A stretch of DNA of 47,288 bases from JBAXHO01 sp037138855 (GTDB taxonomy: Bacteria > Patescibacteriota > Dojkabacteria > B142 > OLB20). The notes under the pieces were generated by a model. The model saw nothing but the letters and a program-made list of their open reading frames with translations, made no database searches and was not told where the DNA came from. Of this stretch, positions 32,391 through 40,796 are shown piece by piece. The first letter of the stretch is position 1; every line of letters begins with the position of its first letter. The stretch covers positions 1-47,288 of the forward strand of contig JBAXHO010000004.1 of assembly GCA_037138855.1 (NCBI GenBank), given 5' to 3'. The position numbers and the translations under genes were made by a program.

Positions 32391-33128
32391 TTACAAAAGC
32401 AATCCCAGCAATGGTTTATAACCGCCCAACTGCACCAAATAATCCGATAAATTCTTAGAAGGGATAAATTCAATTACTGCTAATTCCTTTGCTACTCTTT
32501 TTTCAAACAAAGACTTTAATTCAGCAGCTGACAAATTAAGCAAAGTGCTTGTAACTATAACAATATCAGTGGAAGTCGATCTTACCAAGCCAAGAATTTT
32601 CATCATATTAATCATTTCAGGTTTGACATTGATTTCTTCCTGTAACTCAATTTTATTCATGTTAAATATTCCAACGCTGGTTTCTGGCTCAATTTTTTCC
32701 AAAACACCACCAATAATATCTTTTGTCAAACTGGAAGCGGATTTTCTTGACTTACGAGCGAAAACATAATAGCCATCATTAGTAATGACAAAGCCCCCTA
32801 CTGATAACCCATGTGAATAATATGTTTCACCGAGATTTTCCAGCTGTGGCATTGTTTTGAGTGTACTACGAATACTAAATTTGAGTGGTGATACTGTTAA
32901 GTAAGCAAATCCGTTTTGAAAAGTAAAGCTTTCTAGGCGATATGATTGTCCGTCATACAAAATAGCCCCTTTTTCTCTAGCCTCTTCTAACTTTTCTTGC
33001 CATTTTGCAGTTAATTTTCCTTCTAAATCTAGATCTATTACCCGATTTGATTGCTCTGGTTTAATAATTGTTACTTTTAACTGTTCCTGCTCTATCACAC
33101 CTTTCCAGAGGATTTTTGGTTTGATCAC
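32391..33128 (-). CDS. Degenerate Nudix-fold protein
   Basis: 245 residues. The N-terminal 110 residues are beta-rich (ILWKGVIEQEQLKVTII, AILYDGQSYRLESFTF), then a Nudix-like core: GGFVITNDGYYVFARKS, DIIGGVLEKIEPE, and IELQEEINV in place of REUXEEXGU. The spacing inside the box is about five residues longer than normal and the Arg is missing. The layout recalls NUDT22-like proteins, which bind UDP-sugars. It may be a specialised or inactive member. Upstream is the VOC gene. Confidence 0.75.
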   Translation of the reverse strand: MIKPKILWKGVIEQEQLKVTIIKPEQSNRVIDLDLEGKLTAKWQEKLEEAREKGAILYDGQSYRLESFTFQNGFAYLTVSPLKFSIRSTLKTMPQLENLGETYYSHGLSVGGFVITNDGYYVFARKSRKSASSLTKDIIGGVLEKIEPETSVGIFNMNKIELQEEINVKPEMINMMKILGLVRSTSTDIVIVTSTLLNLSAAELKSLFEKRVAKELAVIEFIPSKNLSDYLVQLGGYKPLLGLLL

Positions 33129-33187
33129 TATTAATGAAAATTTTTAAACGATAATATGGACAAGAAAATTGAATTTTATCAAAAAAT

Positions 33188-33571
33188 TTATTTCAAATAC
33201 GCATACAAATCCACCAAACTACCTCCTGGATCTTGGACAATACAATATCTCTGTCCCCAAAATGCATTCCAAGGTTCTTTCACAATTTCGAAGCCCTTGG
33301 CTTTTAATTCTCCTGCAAATTTATTGACCTCTGCAGCTGAATCGTAAAGGATGGCAAATGCTGAGAAACTAGCACTTTCTGGCTTCTTGCCAGTGATACT
33401 CTCAAACATTGCATTAGTATCGATCATTAATTTTATTTCAGTATCAGCATGAATATTTTCCACATGATCTTCATTTTCCTGATTGGCAGCAAATTTCAAA
33501 CCGAGAATTTGGTAAAATTCGATGCTTTTGGCCATATTGGTGGTTTTGGTGGTGACAGCAGCGATGTGCAT
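33188..33571 (-). CDS. VOC-superfamily (glyoxalase/bleomycin-resistance-like) protein
   Basis: 127 residues, two beta-alpha-beta-beta-beta units: SIEFYQILGLKF at about 16-27 and ELKAKGFEIVKEPWNAFWGQRYCIVQDPGGSLVDLYAY at the end. Metal-site positions are not fully conserved, as in many small VOC proteins. It may act on a small reactive metabolite or bind a drug. It lies 8 bp after the dCTP-deaminase-like stop, so is likely co-transcribed with it. Confidence 0.87.
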   Translation of the reverse strand: MHIAAVTTKTTNMAKSIEFYQILGLKFAANQENEDHVENIHADTEIKLMIDTNAMFESITGKKPESASFSAFAILYDSAAEVNKFAGELKAKGFEIVKEPWNAFWGQRYCIVQDPGGSLVDLYAYLK

Positions 33572-33579
33572 AATGATTT

Positions 33580-34044
33580 TTAAATAATATCTGAAAAATA
33601 AATCTGGCCAATTTTTTGACCTTTGTAAAGTATTATTGGGAACTTACTGCAATTAAAAACCTCACAAGTAATTCGTTTATTTGTTAAAGGTTCAACTAAA
33701 GTGGACGAAACATTGGTAAATAATCCGATTTGAGCAAGAGATGCCTTGCCATCAAATATCGCCATCAGTTTATTATCAAGAGAAATAAGCTCATTTGTTT
33801 CGGCGATAATAAATTCACCAGGTAATAACTGATAGCCTTTTTCAGAAATTGCAATCTGCTTAATAATTTTCTTTTTAGGTTCATCACCATGAAATACATT
33901 TCCTGCTTTCGGAGATATTAAATTCACATTAGCACCTAAATGCAATTCGTATGAGACAAGACCAAGCTGTGCCTGATCAAAAGGAGTGATTTTAATTCTG
34001 CCAGAATTGATACTTTCAATGATTTTTTCTTTGGAATAAAACAT
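33580..34044 (-). CDS. dCTP deaminase / dUTPase-superfamily protein
   Basis: 154 residues. It matches the dCTP deaminase fold: LVSYELHLGANVNLI (about 29-43), LLPGEFIIAETNE, IFDGKASLAQIGLFTNVSS (usual form EGRSSLARLGL), and ITCEVFNCSKFPIILYKGQKIGQIYF with the conserved Glu of the T-x-E-x strand. The Arg-Ser-Ser loop reads GKAS and the family's D in the first motif is E, so catalysis may differ. It would control dCTP/dUTP pools, fitting the Nudix neighbours. It is shorter than usual Dcd (about 190). Confidence 0.84.
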   Translation of the reverse strand: MFYSKEKIIESINSGRIKITPFDQAQLGLVSYELHLGANVNLISPKAGNVFHGDEPKKKIIKQIAISEKGYQLLPGEFIIAETNELISLDNKLMAIFDGKASLAQIGLFTNVSSTLVEPLTNKRITCEVFNCSKFPIILYKGQKIGQIYFSDII

Positions 34045-34047
34045 GGT

Positions 34048-34602
34048 TTAGAATTTTCTTCTCTTACGTAATAAGATTAATACTAAAAACACTATAATTA
34101 TACAAATTACAAAGACTCCAAAGCCAATTATTATTAAATTGCTTTGCGTAATACTCGTCATACCTATTGGTGAACTATCCAATTCATATGAATTAAAATG
34201 AATTGTCCCCAAAAATGTAACTTCTCCTGTAATTTTTTGTCCTACTGTAAAAATATCCCCTACCTTAACTGAATCTTTAATGATGGATACAATCTTTGGA
34301 TTATCAAGTGGTAACATTTTCTCACAAGTATAAAATGAAGTATCGCCAGAAACATAATTTACAGAGTCAGCTTTAATTTCCAAATAATATCGCGCTGGAT
34401 GATTTGTTTCAGAATCTGTAGGACAGCCATTTTCAATTTTTAAACACTCATCCTGATATGCGTCGATAAATTCCACAGACTGAATTATTCCTGAAATATT
34501 ACATTTTGGAGCTGGTGGTGGCGGACTTGCAGATACAGACGTATTAATTAACAAAAATGAAGCAATGATTATAATTGAAAAGCTGATTCTCTTTTTATTC
34601 AT
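34048..34602 (-). CDS. Exported protein with C-terminal membrane anchor
   Basis: 184 residues from the ATG at 34602 (MNKKRISF), chosen over 34653 because it starts a signal peptide (about 1-26, ending SVSAS) and has AGGG nine bases upstream. The outside domain (about 27-145) has six cysteines (CNISG, DECLKIENGC, FYTCEK) and a beta-barrel-like pattern near GDIFTVGQKITGEVTFLG. The C-terminal helix (about 155-177) is followed by RKRRKF. No family recognised; disulfides are likely. Confidence 0.75.
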   Translation of the reverse strand: MNKKRISFSIIIIASFLLINTSVSASPPPPAPKCNISGIIQSVEFIDAYQDECLKIENGCPTDSETNHPARYYLEIKADSVNYVSGDTSFYTCEKMLPLDNPKIVSIIKDSVKVGDIFTVGQKITGEVTFLGTIHFNSYELDSSPIGMTSITQSNLIIIGFGVFVICIIIVFLVLILLRKRRKF

Positions 34603-34674
34603 TTGATATACCCTAATATGTTTTAAATTAATAACGAATACCAACTCGTACATCCCATTTTTGATTTTCGTAGA

Positions 34675-36385
34675 TTAATCCTTAGAAACGAAAATCAAAC
34701 CATTGTTCAGGAGCAAATAATCAAAATTGTAAAACACCTCGCGATTTTCCTGATTATAAATAATATCATTCCCTGCTGAAAGATATATTACAGAATTATT
34801 GATCTGCTGAGTTTTCATCAAATTCAATAAATCTTCAGTAGGCAAATATACTACCTGCTTCTTTTTATAGAATTCCACTCGGATCCCCTTATTCATTGCC
34901 CACCAATCAGACAAATCAATGTAAATATAATTTTTATCTTTGGTGAGATAATTCAGTCTCTCTAACAAAATCAAGTCATCTTGCCACTGCCTCCGATCGT
35001 TATTTACTGCAACTTTATGGTAAGCAAATTCATTGATAGTAAAACCAAAAAATATCAAACCAAAAATTATATATACCACCCAATTGGGAAATGATTTTTT
35101 TATACGCATTAAAATCCTGAAAATGCAGACAAATCCATTTGTTAGAATATAGACTAAAATCGGGATAAGAATTGTTATTCTGGCAAAAGATGGAGGTTGG
35201 CTCGTCAGGATCATACCAAAAGTAATAATTGCAAATCCAGAGACTAGAAGAATTTAATTGTAAATATCTTTTTTACGAAAAATTTTCCAAATCATCTCCC
35301 CTAATCCAACAAGAAAAATTGTCAGAGAAAATGAATTGAATACTGCCAATTTACCAAACTCAAAGCCTTCACTTCCGCCTATACCATTTTTATAGAAACT
35401 CTGAATTGAGTCTGTAATAGGCTTAATATAATCTTTACTGCTGGATACATAATTATTTTCAGACATTGTTGATACCTGATTGAATCGCGTGAAGATATAC
35501 CAATTATTTTCCTTATACATATTAAGTCAGAAAAGGGAGCAGAACCAAAATCCCTACGAATAAGCTCTGTAATAATGAATGAATTATAATTTTTCTTGGT
35601 TTAACTGCAAAAAATATCAGGTAAGTGATGCCAGTCAAAGGCAAAATGATATATGAACTGGTATAAAACAATAATCCCAAACCCATGACAAAACCAATCA
35701 ATTTCGCATACTCTAGCTTGTTTGTTTTATTAAGTTTAAATAATAAATACAGCTGGATACAAAATAAAGCAGTACTGGCAAGATTCATTAGCGCAATTGT
35801 TTCAAAATAAATTGCGAATGAAAACACACTATAAACAAGAATACTTAACATACCTTGTCTTTTCGTAGCGATTAAACTGGTAAATTTGTAGGTGAAAATA
35901 GTGATAATTAAGACATAAATTTGTACAGAGAGTTTTTGTTTAAATAAATCTGTCCCAATTAAATGCAAAATTTTCTGCTCAATAAAAAAATATGGTGAAG
36001 GAAAGAGATTGATCCACTCTGCCGGGTTATTAGGAACCTGTTTAAAAAAATTTAACCCGCTAAAATCAGTGTTTAAGGAGAAAAATGCAGTAAGCGACTC
36101 ATCGCCATGATATCTTCCAAGGAGCAAAATACGCACTAGTATCGGAAGCAGACATAATACTACAATTACTAAATATTCACGTTTCCAAATCTTTCTCAGA
36201 TAATGTTTAAGACGAAATCCTTTTCGCTCGGGTAATCGGGGCAACACGAGTAATATAATCGAGAGAAAATATATTAACGGTAGTAACTTAAAATCAATTT
36301 GTAATACAATACAAAATGTTGTCAGAATAACCATTACCAGGCCCATCGCTACTCTGAATTTATATAATACAGCAAATTTTTTCAT
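34675..36385 (-). pseudogene. GT39-type membrane glycosyltransferase, broken by a frameshift and a stop
   Basis: Three consecutive pieces form one ArnT/PMT-like integral membrane protein of about 570 residues. Piece 1 (36385-35522, 287 residues) has at least seven helices and the first-loop acidic motif GRYHGDES. It ends LLPFLT at a TAA, and a one-base shift continues as YMYKENNWYIFTRFNQVST (piece 2, to 35254). Piece 2 ends at a single in-frame TAA (35254-35256), after which the same frame runs on as ILLVSGFAIITFGM into piece 3 (35214-34675), including more helices and a C-terminal outside domain. The family moves sugars from polyprenyl-phosphate carriers onto proteins or lipids. Unless sequencing is at fault, it is inactive. 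Confidence 0.82.
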
Positions 36386-36699
36386 TAATTTCAGGAAATT
36401 TCTTTTTAGTATAGCTAAATCAATAGAATCTTAAAATACCATAAAATAGTTATCCTCAGATAATGCAAAAAGTAATAAAACAACCAATGGTATTGTTCCC
36501 AAATATGAAGTTAAACGCTTTATAAATAGGATTGGGTTCAGAATCTAAAAAAGAGAAACCCATAAACTCCAACTAGATAATATTGCAAAATGGGACTGGA
36601 GTCATTTCGGTAGCACTTTCATCTATCTAATACATTAGTTATTTTATTAGTATTTGGATTAATATTTAGCTATTATTAATTGAATTATTAAATAAAATC
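36386..36699. other. 314-bp divergent intergenic region without a gene
   Basis: Lies between the broken glycosyltransferase gene and an anchored protein gene. A minus-strand TATACT at 36408-36413 is a possible -10 for the glycosyltransferase. Only trivial frames (up to 20 codons) are present; no repeat or structured element was recognised. Confidence 0.6.
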
Positions 36700-37431
36700 A
36701 TGAATGACGTATTAACAGTTCCCACAGCAGATACTAATAAACCCCAAGTCAAGCTAATTAATAAAAATATTAAAAAATGGCAGATTCCTGTAATAATTGG
36801 AGTAGTATTAATCATGGTCATATTATCAGGGTTAATTGGTATGTTGATTCAGAAGGAAATTGACCTTGATGACGGAAAACAAGCAGATATTACTCCTAAT
36901 ATAGTAACTCCAACTTTACAAGAAGTAATTCCAACCAATACCTATGCACCAGCACTTAATATTACTGAACCCCCACAAACAACGAATAATAAGACTACAG
37001 GCACTTTCAGCGTAAAATTTTCATATCCTTCTGATTTCGTTCCACCCAGAAGAATATGCTTTGATTCTATAGATTCCAGGGAAAATTTTTACTGTTTTCA
37101 TACTGAAGGTGGATCCATAAATGGTACTTTACCAGTTGGAAAGTACTTTGCTTATGTTATTTATTATTCGATTGAAAACAATCAGAGTGTTCAGGAAGTG
37201 GTGTCATTAAACGAATGTACTATATCAGGAAACTCAGATTCTGCATTTCATTGTCCTAAATACACAGCAGAATACCAAAAAAGAAAAGAACAGTGCACCT
37301 GTGATACTTGCAATCTGATATCAGACGGGGAATTAAACGTTACCCTGGGAGGTGAAAGAAAAATATATCAAATAATAAATAATAAAAATACAGATCTAGG
37401 TTTGATAAACGATATTGGCCTTCTGCAGTAG
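36700..37431 (+). CDS. Membrane-anchored extracytoplasmic protein, cysteine-rich
   Basis: 243 residues: cytoplasmic N-terminus (about 1-26), membrane helix (about 28-52), a T/P/N-rich linker (about 60-98), and an outside domain (about 100-243) with cysteines at RICFDS, FYCFH, NECTIS, FHCPK and the cluster CTCDTC. The start of the outside domain (GTFSVKFSYPSDFVPPRRICFDS) suggests an immunoglobulin-like or CarboxypepD_reg-like beta fold. Function unknown. Its cysteines fit an oxidised envelope. Confidence 0.75.
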   Translation: MNDVLTVPTADTNKPQVKLINKNIKKWQIPVIIGVVLIMVILSGLIGMLIQKEIDLDDGKQADITPNIVTPTLQEVIPTNTYAPALNITEPPQTTNNKTTGTFSVKFSYPSDFVPPRRICFDSIDSRENFYCFHTEGGSINGTLPVGKYFAYVIYYSIENNQSVQEVVSLNECTISGNSDSAFHCPKYTAEYQKRKEQCTCDTCNLISDGELNVTLGGERKIYQIINNKNTDLGLINDIGLLQ

Positions 37432-37530
37432 ATATTTAAAGAATCTATTTATAAAGGATTGAGACGATTCATACCTAAGTTCATTAGTAATATCACCAAT
37501 CCAGTTGCAAATAATTAACTATCTAGCTAG

Positions 37531-37869
37531 CTAAAGGCTCAGGAAATAGGCGCACAGAAACATTATTGGGATATAAACTAGTAATCCAACAATTAAAAAC
37601 TTTTCAGTTCTTCCTATTGTATTAAACAAATACTTTGGTATTAAAAGAATTAAAATGAACTCCCCAAAAAAAGTATTCACCATAGCCCAATACCAAAGCC
37701 ATGCAAGCCACGTCGGAAATTGAGTAATATTTTCTTGGATATCACCTAATGCATCAAGAGGTGTCGCGATTCCCAAGATGTCTTGAGTAATGTCTTTAAG
37801 AAAGTGGATTAATATAATAATGAAGAGAAAAGTTGCGATGTATTTTTTAAAATTTTTAGGATATTTCAT
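37531..37869 (-). CDS. Hypothetical membrane protein
   Basis: 112 residues with three helices (about 9-27, 55-78, 88-110) and an amphipathic loop (about 28-50). No family recognised. It follows tRNA-Ser on the same strand across 130 bp of repeat-like DNA. Confidence 0.68.
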   Translation of the reverse strand: MKYPKNFKKYIATFLFIIILIHFLKDITQDILGIATPLDALGDIQENITQFPTWLAWLWYWAMVNTFFGEFILILLIPKYLFNTIGRTEKFLIVGLLVYIPIMFLCAYFLSL

Positions 37870-37932
37870 GATAATTGTGAACGGACCGTGCCTGAATTTT
37901 CTTCGTTAGTGATGAACTTTCGTTTTTTTTAA

Positions 37933-37955
37933 AAATTCAGTCAGGTCCTGAATTT
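37933..37955 (-). terminator. Hairpin downstream of tRNA-Ser
   Basis: AAATTCAG-N7-CTGAATTT, 8-bp arms, on the minus strand followed by two more T and then an A-run. A plausible but weak terminator for the tRNA transcript. Confidence 0.35.
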
Positions 37956-37999
37956 GGCAACCACTCTCCTTCGTACGACTCAGGATCGCGGGCCAAATT
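37952..37999. repeat. Inverted repeat next to the tRNA 3' end
   Basis: GAATTTGGC / GCCAAATTC arms of nine bases enclose about 33 bases. These contain TCCTTCG-N5-CTCAGGA, which looks like a degenerate relative of the CCTGAG...CGAAGGA intergenic repeats found in many bacteria. Confidence 0.45.
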
Positions 38000-38084
38000 C
38001 GGAGAGGCCGGGATTCGAACCCGGGATACCTTGCGGTATGCCTCGTTAGCAGTGAGGTGCTTTCGGCCACTCAGCCACCTCTCC
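38000..38084 (-). tRNA. tRNA-Ser (anticodon GCU)
   Basis: Acceptor GGAGAGG (38078-38084) pairs with CCTCTCC (38001-38007); discriminator G at 38000. The anticodon loop CTGCTAA gives anticodon GCT (38048-38050). The long variable arm ATACC-GCAA-GGTAT marks a class II tRNA, and the T arm is CCGGG-TTCGAAT-CCCGG. About 85 nt; CCA is not encoded. Reads AGC/AGU codons. Confidence 0.96.
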
Positions 38085-38088
38085 GTAT

Positions 38089-38206
38089 AAATATTCAGTT
38101 GTCAGGGAGTGAACTTCCCGATTCGTCCCTCATCGGGACTAACTCATTCTAAAACTCACACAGTTCGCTAAGTCTAAGTTGAGTAGCCCCACCTCTCTGA
38201 ATATTT
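38089..38206 (-). ncRNA. Candidate structured RNA / leader upstream of tRNA-Ser
   Basis: A perfect 10-bp inverted repeat (AAATATTCAG at 38089-38098, CTGAATATTT at 38197-38206) closes a 98-base interior. Inside are a 7-bp hairpin TCCCGAT / ATCGGGA (38116-38122, 38132-38138) and a 5-bp hairpin ACTCA / TGAGT (38154-38158, 38180-38184). An alternative pairing TCAGGGA with TCCCTCA competes with the first. The interior has noticeably higher G+C than the flanks and no gene. It lies directly before the tRNA in the same transcription direction. Role unknown. Confidence 0.45.
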
Positions 38207-38399
38207 TATTAATGAAGACTCTGACATTATATCAAGACTGAGGAGATTTATGAAAATTTATTCGCAAAAATAAAAATTATCTTCATTTTTCTCCAACATT
38301 CCTAAATTCTTAACTTCCTGGATTCTTAAATATTTTCACTTTTACAATCATTTTTCCCGCTTTTCTGGTATTATTCTCTTTGCTTTATCAAATTTGCTA

Positions 38400-39866
38400 A
38401 TGAAAGAAGAAGTTATCATCCGCTTTGAGGATGTCTCATTTAAATTTATTACACCTGCAGGGGAAGATAAGGTGATTCTAGACGACACCAGTTTTTCCGT
38501 GCGCAATAACGCCAAAGTGACCATTATGGGACAAAACGGTGCTGGTAAATCAACAATTTTCAAACTCCTTACAAACGAATTAAAACCGGAATCTGGTGAA
38601 ATTAATATCAAACTCGGAGCCAAGATTGGCATGGCACAACAAATGATTCCCAGAGAGCAACTTGATTTTTCAGTGCTGGAATATTTCTCCCAGGCATTTT
38701 CCGAAGTCAAATTCGGAATTGAACGCAATATCAAAGATGCCTTACGCATTGTCAATCTGGATGTGCCACTTGAGCGAAGAATTCGAGAACTTTCCGGTGG
38801 TCAGAAAGCCCGTATTCTCTTAGCATATGCCTTGGTTCAGGATCCTGACATTTTACTGCTGGATGAACCGACTAATAATCTTGATCAAACCGGCATTGAG
38901 CATCTGACTGAATTTCTCATCATGTACCCCAAAACCTGCCTCGTCATTTCCCATGATGCTGATTTTCTCAATTGCTTTACTGAAGGTGTACTCAATCTGG
39001 ATATTAATACCCATAAAGTCGAACAATTCGTCGGAAATTATTATGATGTACTGGAAGAAATCGCTGCCCAAATCGAACGAGAAAGACTACAAAATGCCCG
39101 AATCAACAAATCAATTGTCGATCGCTTTAAAAAAGTAAATAAACTTGGTGGTAAAAGTATTGCGATGCGCCGTCTCGCCCGCCGGGTTCGCGAAGATATC
39201 GCAGAAGACCGGGAAGAATTGGTAGACATTCGCCAAGAAGATAAAACTATTCCAGATTTTACAATTCCATATCAACATTACCCAGCTCCACTCATCAAAA
39301 TTCACTCAGTCAGTATGCTGAAAAATGGCAATCCCCTTACCAAAGAATTCAAACTAGATTTAATTCGTGGCCGTAAACTCATTATCAAAGGTCCAAACGG
39401 AATTGGAAAAAGTACACTCCTCAAAGCAATGCTCTGGGGCCAGGGTGCTCATATCGATTCAGAAGTTCGCGTCGGTTATTACAGTCAGGATTTTAGTGAA
39501 TTAAATTTCGAAAATACCGGATTACAAGCTCTACAAGAGGTAGCTGTCGATACCAAGCCGGAATATATGTATGCAGCAGCTGGGCGCTTCATGCTCACTG
39601 GTAAGATTCTCCAGCATCAAGTCGGCGATCTATCTGAAGGGCAAAAAGGTTTATTGTGCTATGCTCGCTTTATGGTGCAAGAACCAGGACTACTAATCCT
39701 GGATGAACCAACTAATCATATCAACTTTCGTCATATCCCGGTGATTGCTAAAGCGATTAATGAATATAAAGGTGCAGTGATCCTTGTCAGTCACGTCCCT
39801 GACTTCGTAAGTGTAGTCAGAATTGATGCTGAACTAGACTTAGAAAAACTCAGCCGGGAAAAATAA
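38400..39866 (+). CDS. ABC-F family ATPase
   Basis: 488 residues from the ATG at 38400; a TTG six bases upstream is less likely. Two ABC domains: Walker A GQNGAGKST and GPNGIGKST, signatures LSGGQKARI and LSEGQKGLL, Walker B ILLLDEPTNNLD and LLILDEPTNHIN, with a charged helical linker (about 215-300) and no membrane segment. ABC-F proteins bind the ribosomal E site to relieve stalling, set translation state, or protect from antibiotics. The second Walker B ends HIN in place of HLD. The class (EttA, Uup, YbiT or ARE) cannot be fixed by eye. Confidence 0.93.
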   Translation: MKEEVIIRFEDVSFKFITPAGEDKVILDDTSFSVRNNAKVTIMGQNGAGKSTIFKLLTNELKPESGEINIKLGAKIGMAQQMIPREQLDFSVLEYFSQAFSEVKFGIERNIKDALRIVNLDVPLERRIRELSGGQKARILLAYALVQDPDILLLDEPTNNLDQTGIEHLTEFLIMYPKTCLVISHDADFLNCFTEGVLNLDINTHKVEQFVGNYYDVLEEIAAQIERERLQNARINKSIVDRFKKVNKLGGKSIAMRRLARRVREDIAEDREELVDIRQEDKTIPDFTIPYQHYPAPLIKIHSVSMLKNGNPLTKEFKLDLIRGRKLIIKGPNGIGKSTLLKAMLWGQGAHIDSEVRVGYYSQDFSELNFENTGLQALQEVAVDTKPEYMYAAAGRFMLTGKILQHQVGDLSEGQKGLLCYARFMVQEPGLLILDEPTNHINFRHIPVIAKAINEYKGAVILVSHVPDFVSVVRIDAELDLEKLSREK

Positions 39867-39884
39867 AGCAAGAATATATTATTA

Positions 39885-40763
39885 TTACCTAACCCCGTTT
39901 TTACTTCGTTGCAATAACATTTGATATACCTGCTCATTCTTGGGTTTTCCATTCCAGGATTGCTCAAAATAATGGTCGTAAAGATCTTCTTTCATCAAAT
40001 CATACTCTATCTGAAATTTTCGCAAAGCAAAATCATACAATTTCTGATCAGATTGATTAAGTTCCTGAATTATACTTCTCGTTTGAGGTTTGAGCTCAGA
40101 ATGTTTTAAAGCCTGGGGTAATGACATGAGCCGTAAACTATTCCGAATTGGCTGCCAGTTGAGCTTATATGCCAACAACTGTAACGATTCATTATAAAAT
40201 TCCTGAATACCAACAAAAAGCGAATTATCTAGTTGTCTAATTGCCAATGCATACAAGTCTTTCACTTCCTGTTCAGTTTTTTGAAATAACGGATCAAATT
40301 CATAAGAATAGTTTTCATATTGTTTCAGCTCCTTGAGTTTGTCACGCTGCTGAATTTTAATACTCAGATGCCTGGTGCTGGCATTGGAAAAACTTTGGAT
40401 AAACCTGGGCTTTTGTAATAATTCTTCAATAGTTGGGCGAGAATCTGGCTCTAATTGCTGGCACCAATAAATTTCGTCATTGAGTAAATGATTATACATC
40501 GAGACTACCCTACTGACCGGATCTCTAAGCATCGTAATGATCTGAAAATTTGTCTTGGGGTAAAAGTTATAAATGCTAATCCCAAAATGTCCTCTAATTA
40601 GTTTTATCTGATCATCAAGCTCAGCGGGAGGATTCTTTTGAATTAAAGTCTTCCAAAGTTTATCAGTAAGAATTTGGAGAGGAGCAAAATTCTGATCTAG
40701 GTAAGCAGATAATGTTGTACCACCTGTTTTAGGAATATGTAAGAAATAAAGGACTTCTGACAT
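39885..40763 (-). CDS. Sulfotransferase-family protein
   Basis: 292 residues. The PAPS 5'-phosphosulfate loop is FLHIPKTGGTTL (about 7-18) and the 3'-phosphate motif is MLRDPVSRVVSMYNHL (about 78-93), as in the Sulfotransfer_2 (carbohydrate sulfotransferase) family. It would move sulfate from PAPS onto a sugar hydroxyl. It is the third gene after GT4 and the double methyltransferase, so probably decorates the same surface glycan. No PAPS-synthesis genes are in the window. Confidence 0.9.
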   Translation of the reverse strand: MSEVLYFLHIPKTGGTTLSAYLDQNFAPLQILTDKLWKTLIQKNPPAELDDQIKLIRGHFGISIYNFYPKTNFQIITMLRDPVSRVVSMYNHLLNDEIYWCQQLEPDSRPTIEELLQKPRFIQSFSNASTRHLSIKIQQRDKLKELKQYENYSYEFDPLFQKTEQEVKDLYALAIRQLDNSLFVGIQEFYNESLQLLAYKLNWQPIRNSLRLMSLPQALKHSELKPQTRSIIQELNQSDQKLYDFALRKFQIEYDLMKEDLYDHYFEQSWNGKPKNEQVYQMLLQRSKNGVR

Positions 40764-40796
40764 CTGAGCAGTGAATTTTTTGAAAATATTAATTAT

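Noticed and set aside
32334..32450. 38-codon plus-strand frame (MTYQVTRSPERREFY...)
   Set aside because: Half of it is antisense to the degenerate Nudix gene, with no ribosome-binding site; kept only as a weak possibility.
34675..36385. Three separate small membrane genes
   Set aside because: The pieces join into one GT39-like protein with a single base shift and one stop, so a broken gene is the simpler reading.
37952..37999. Possible second tRNA or tRNA fragment beside tRNA-Ser (GGAGAGTGG on the minus strand)
   Set aside because: Only the first few bases resemble the tRNA-Ser start; no D, anticodon or T arm can be formed.
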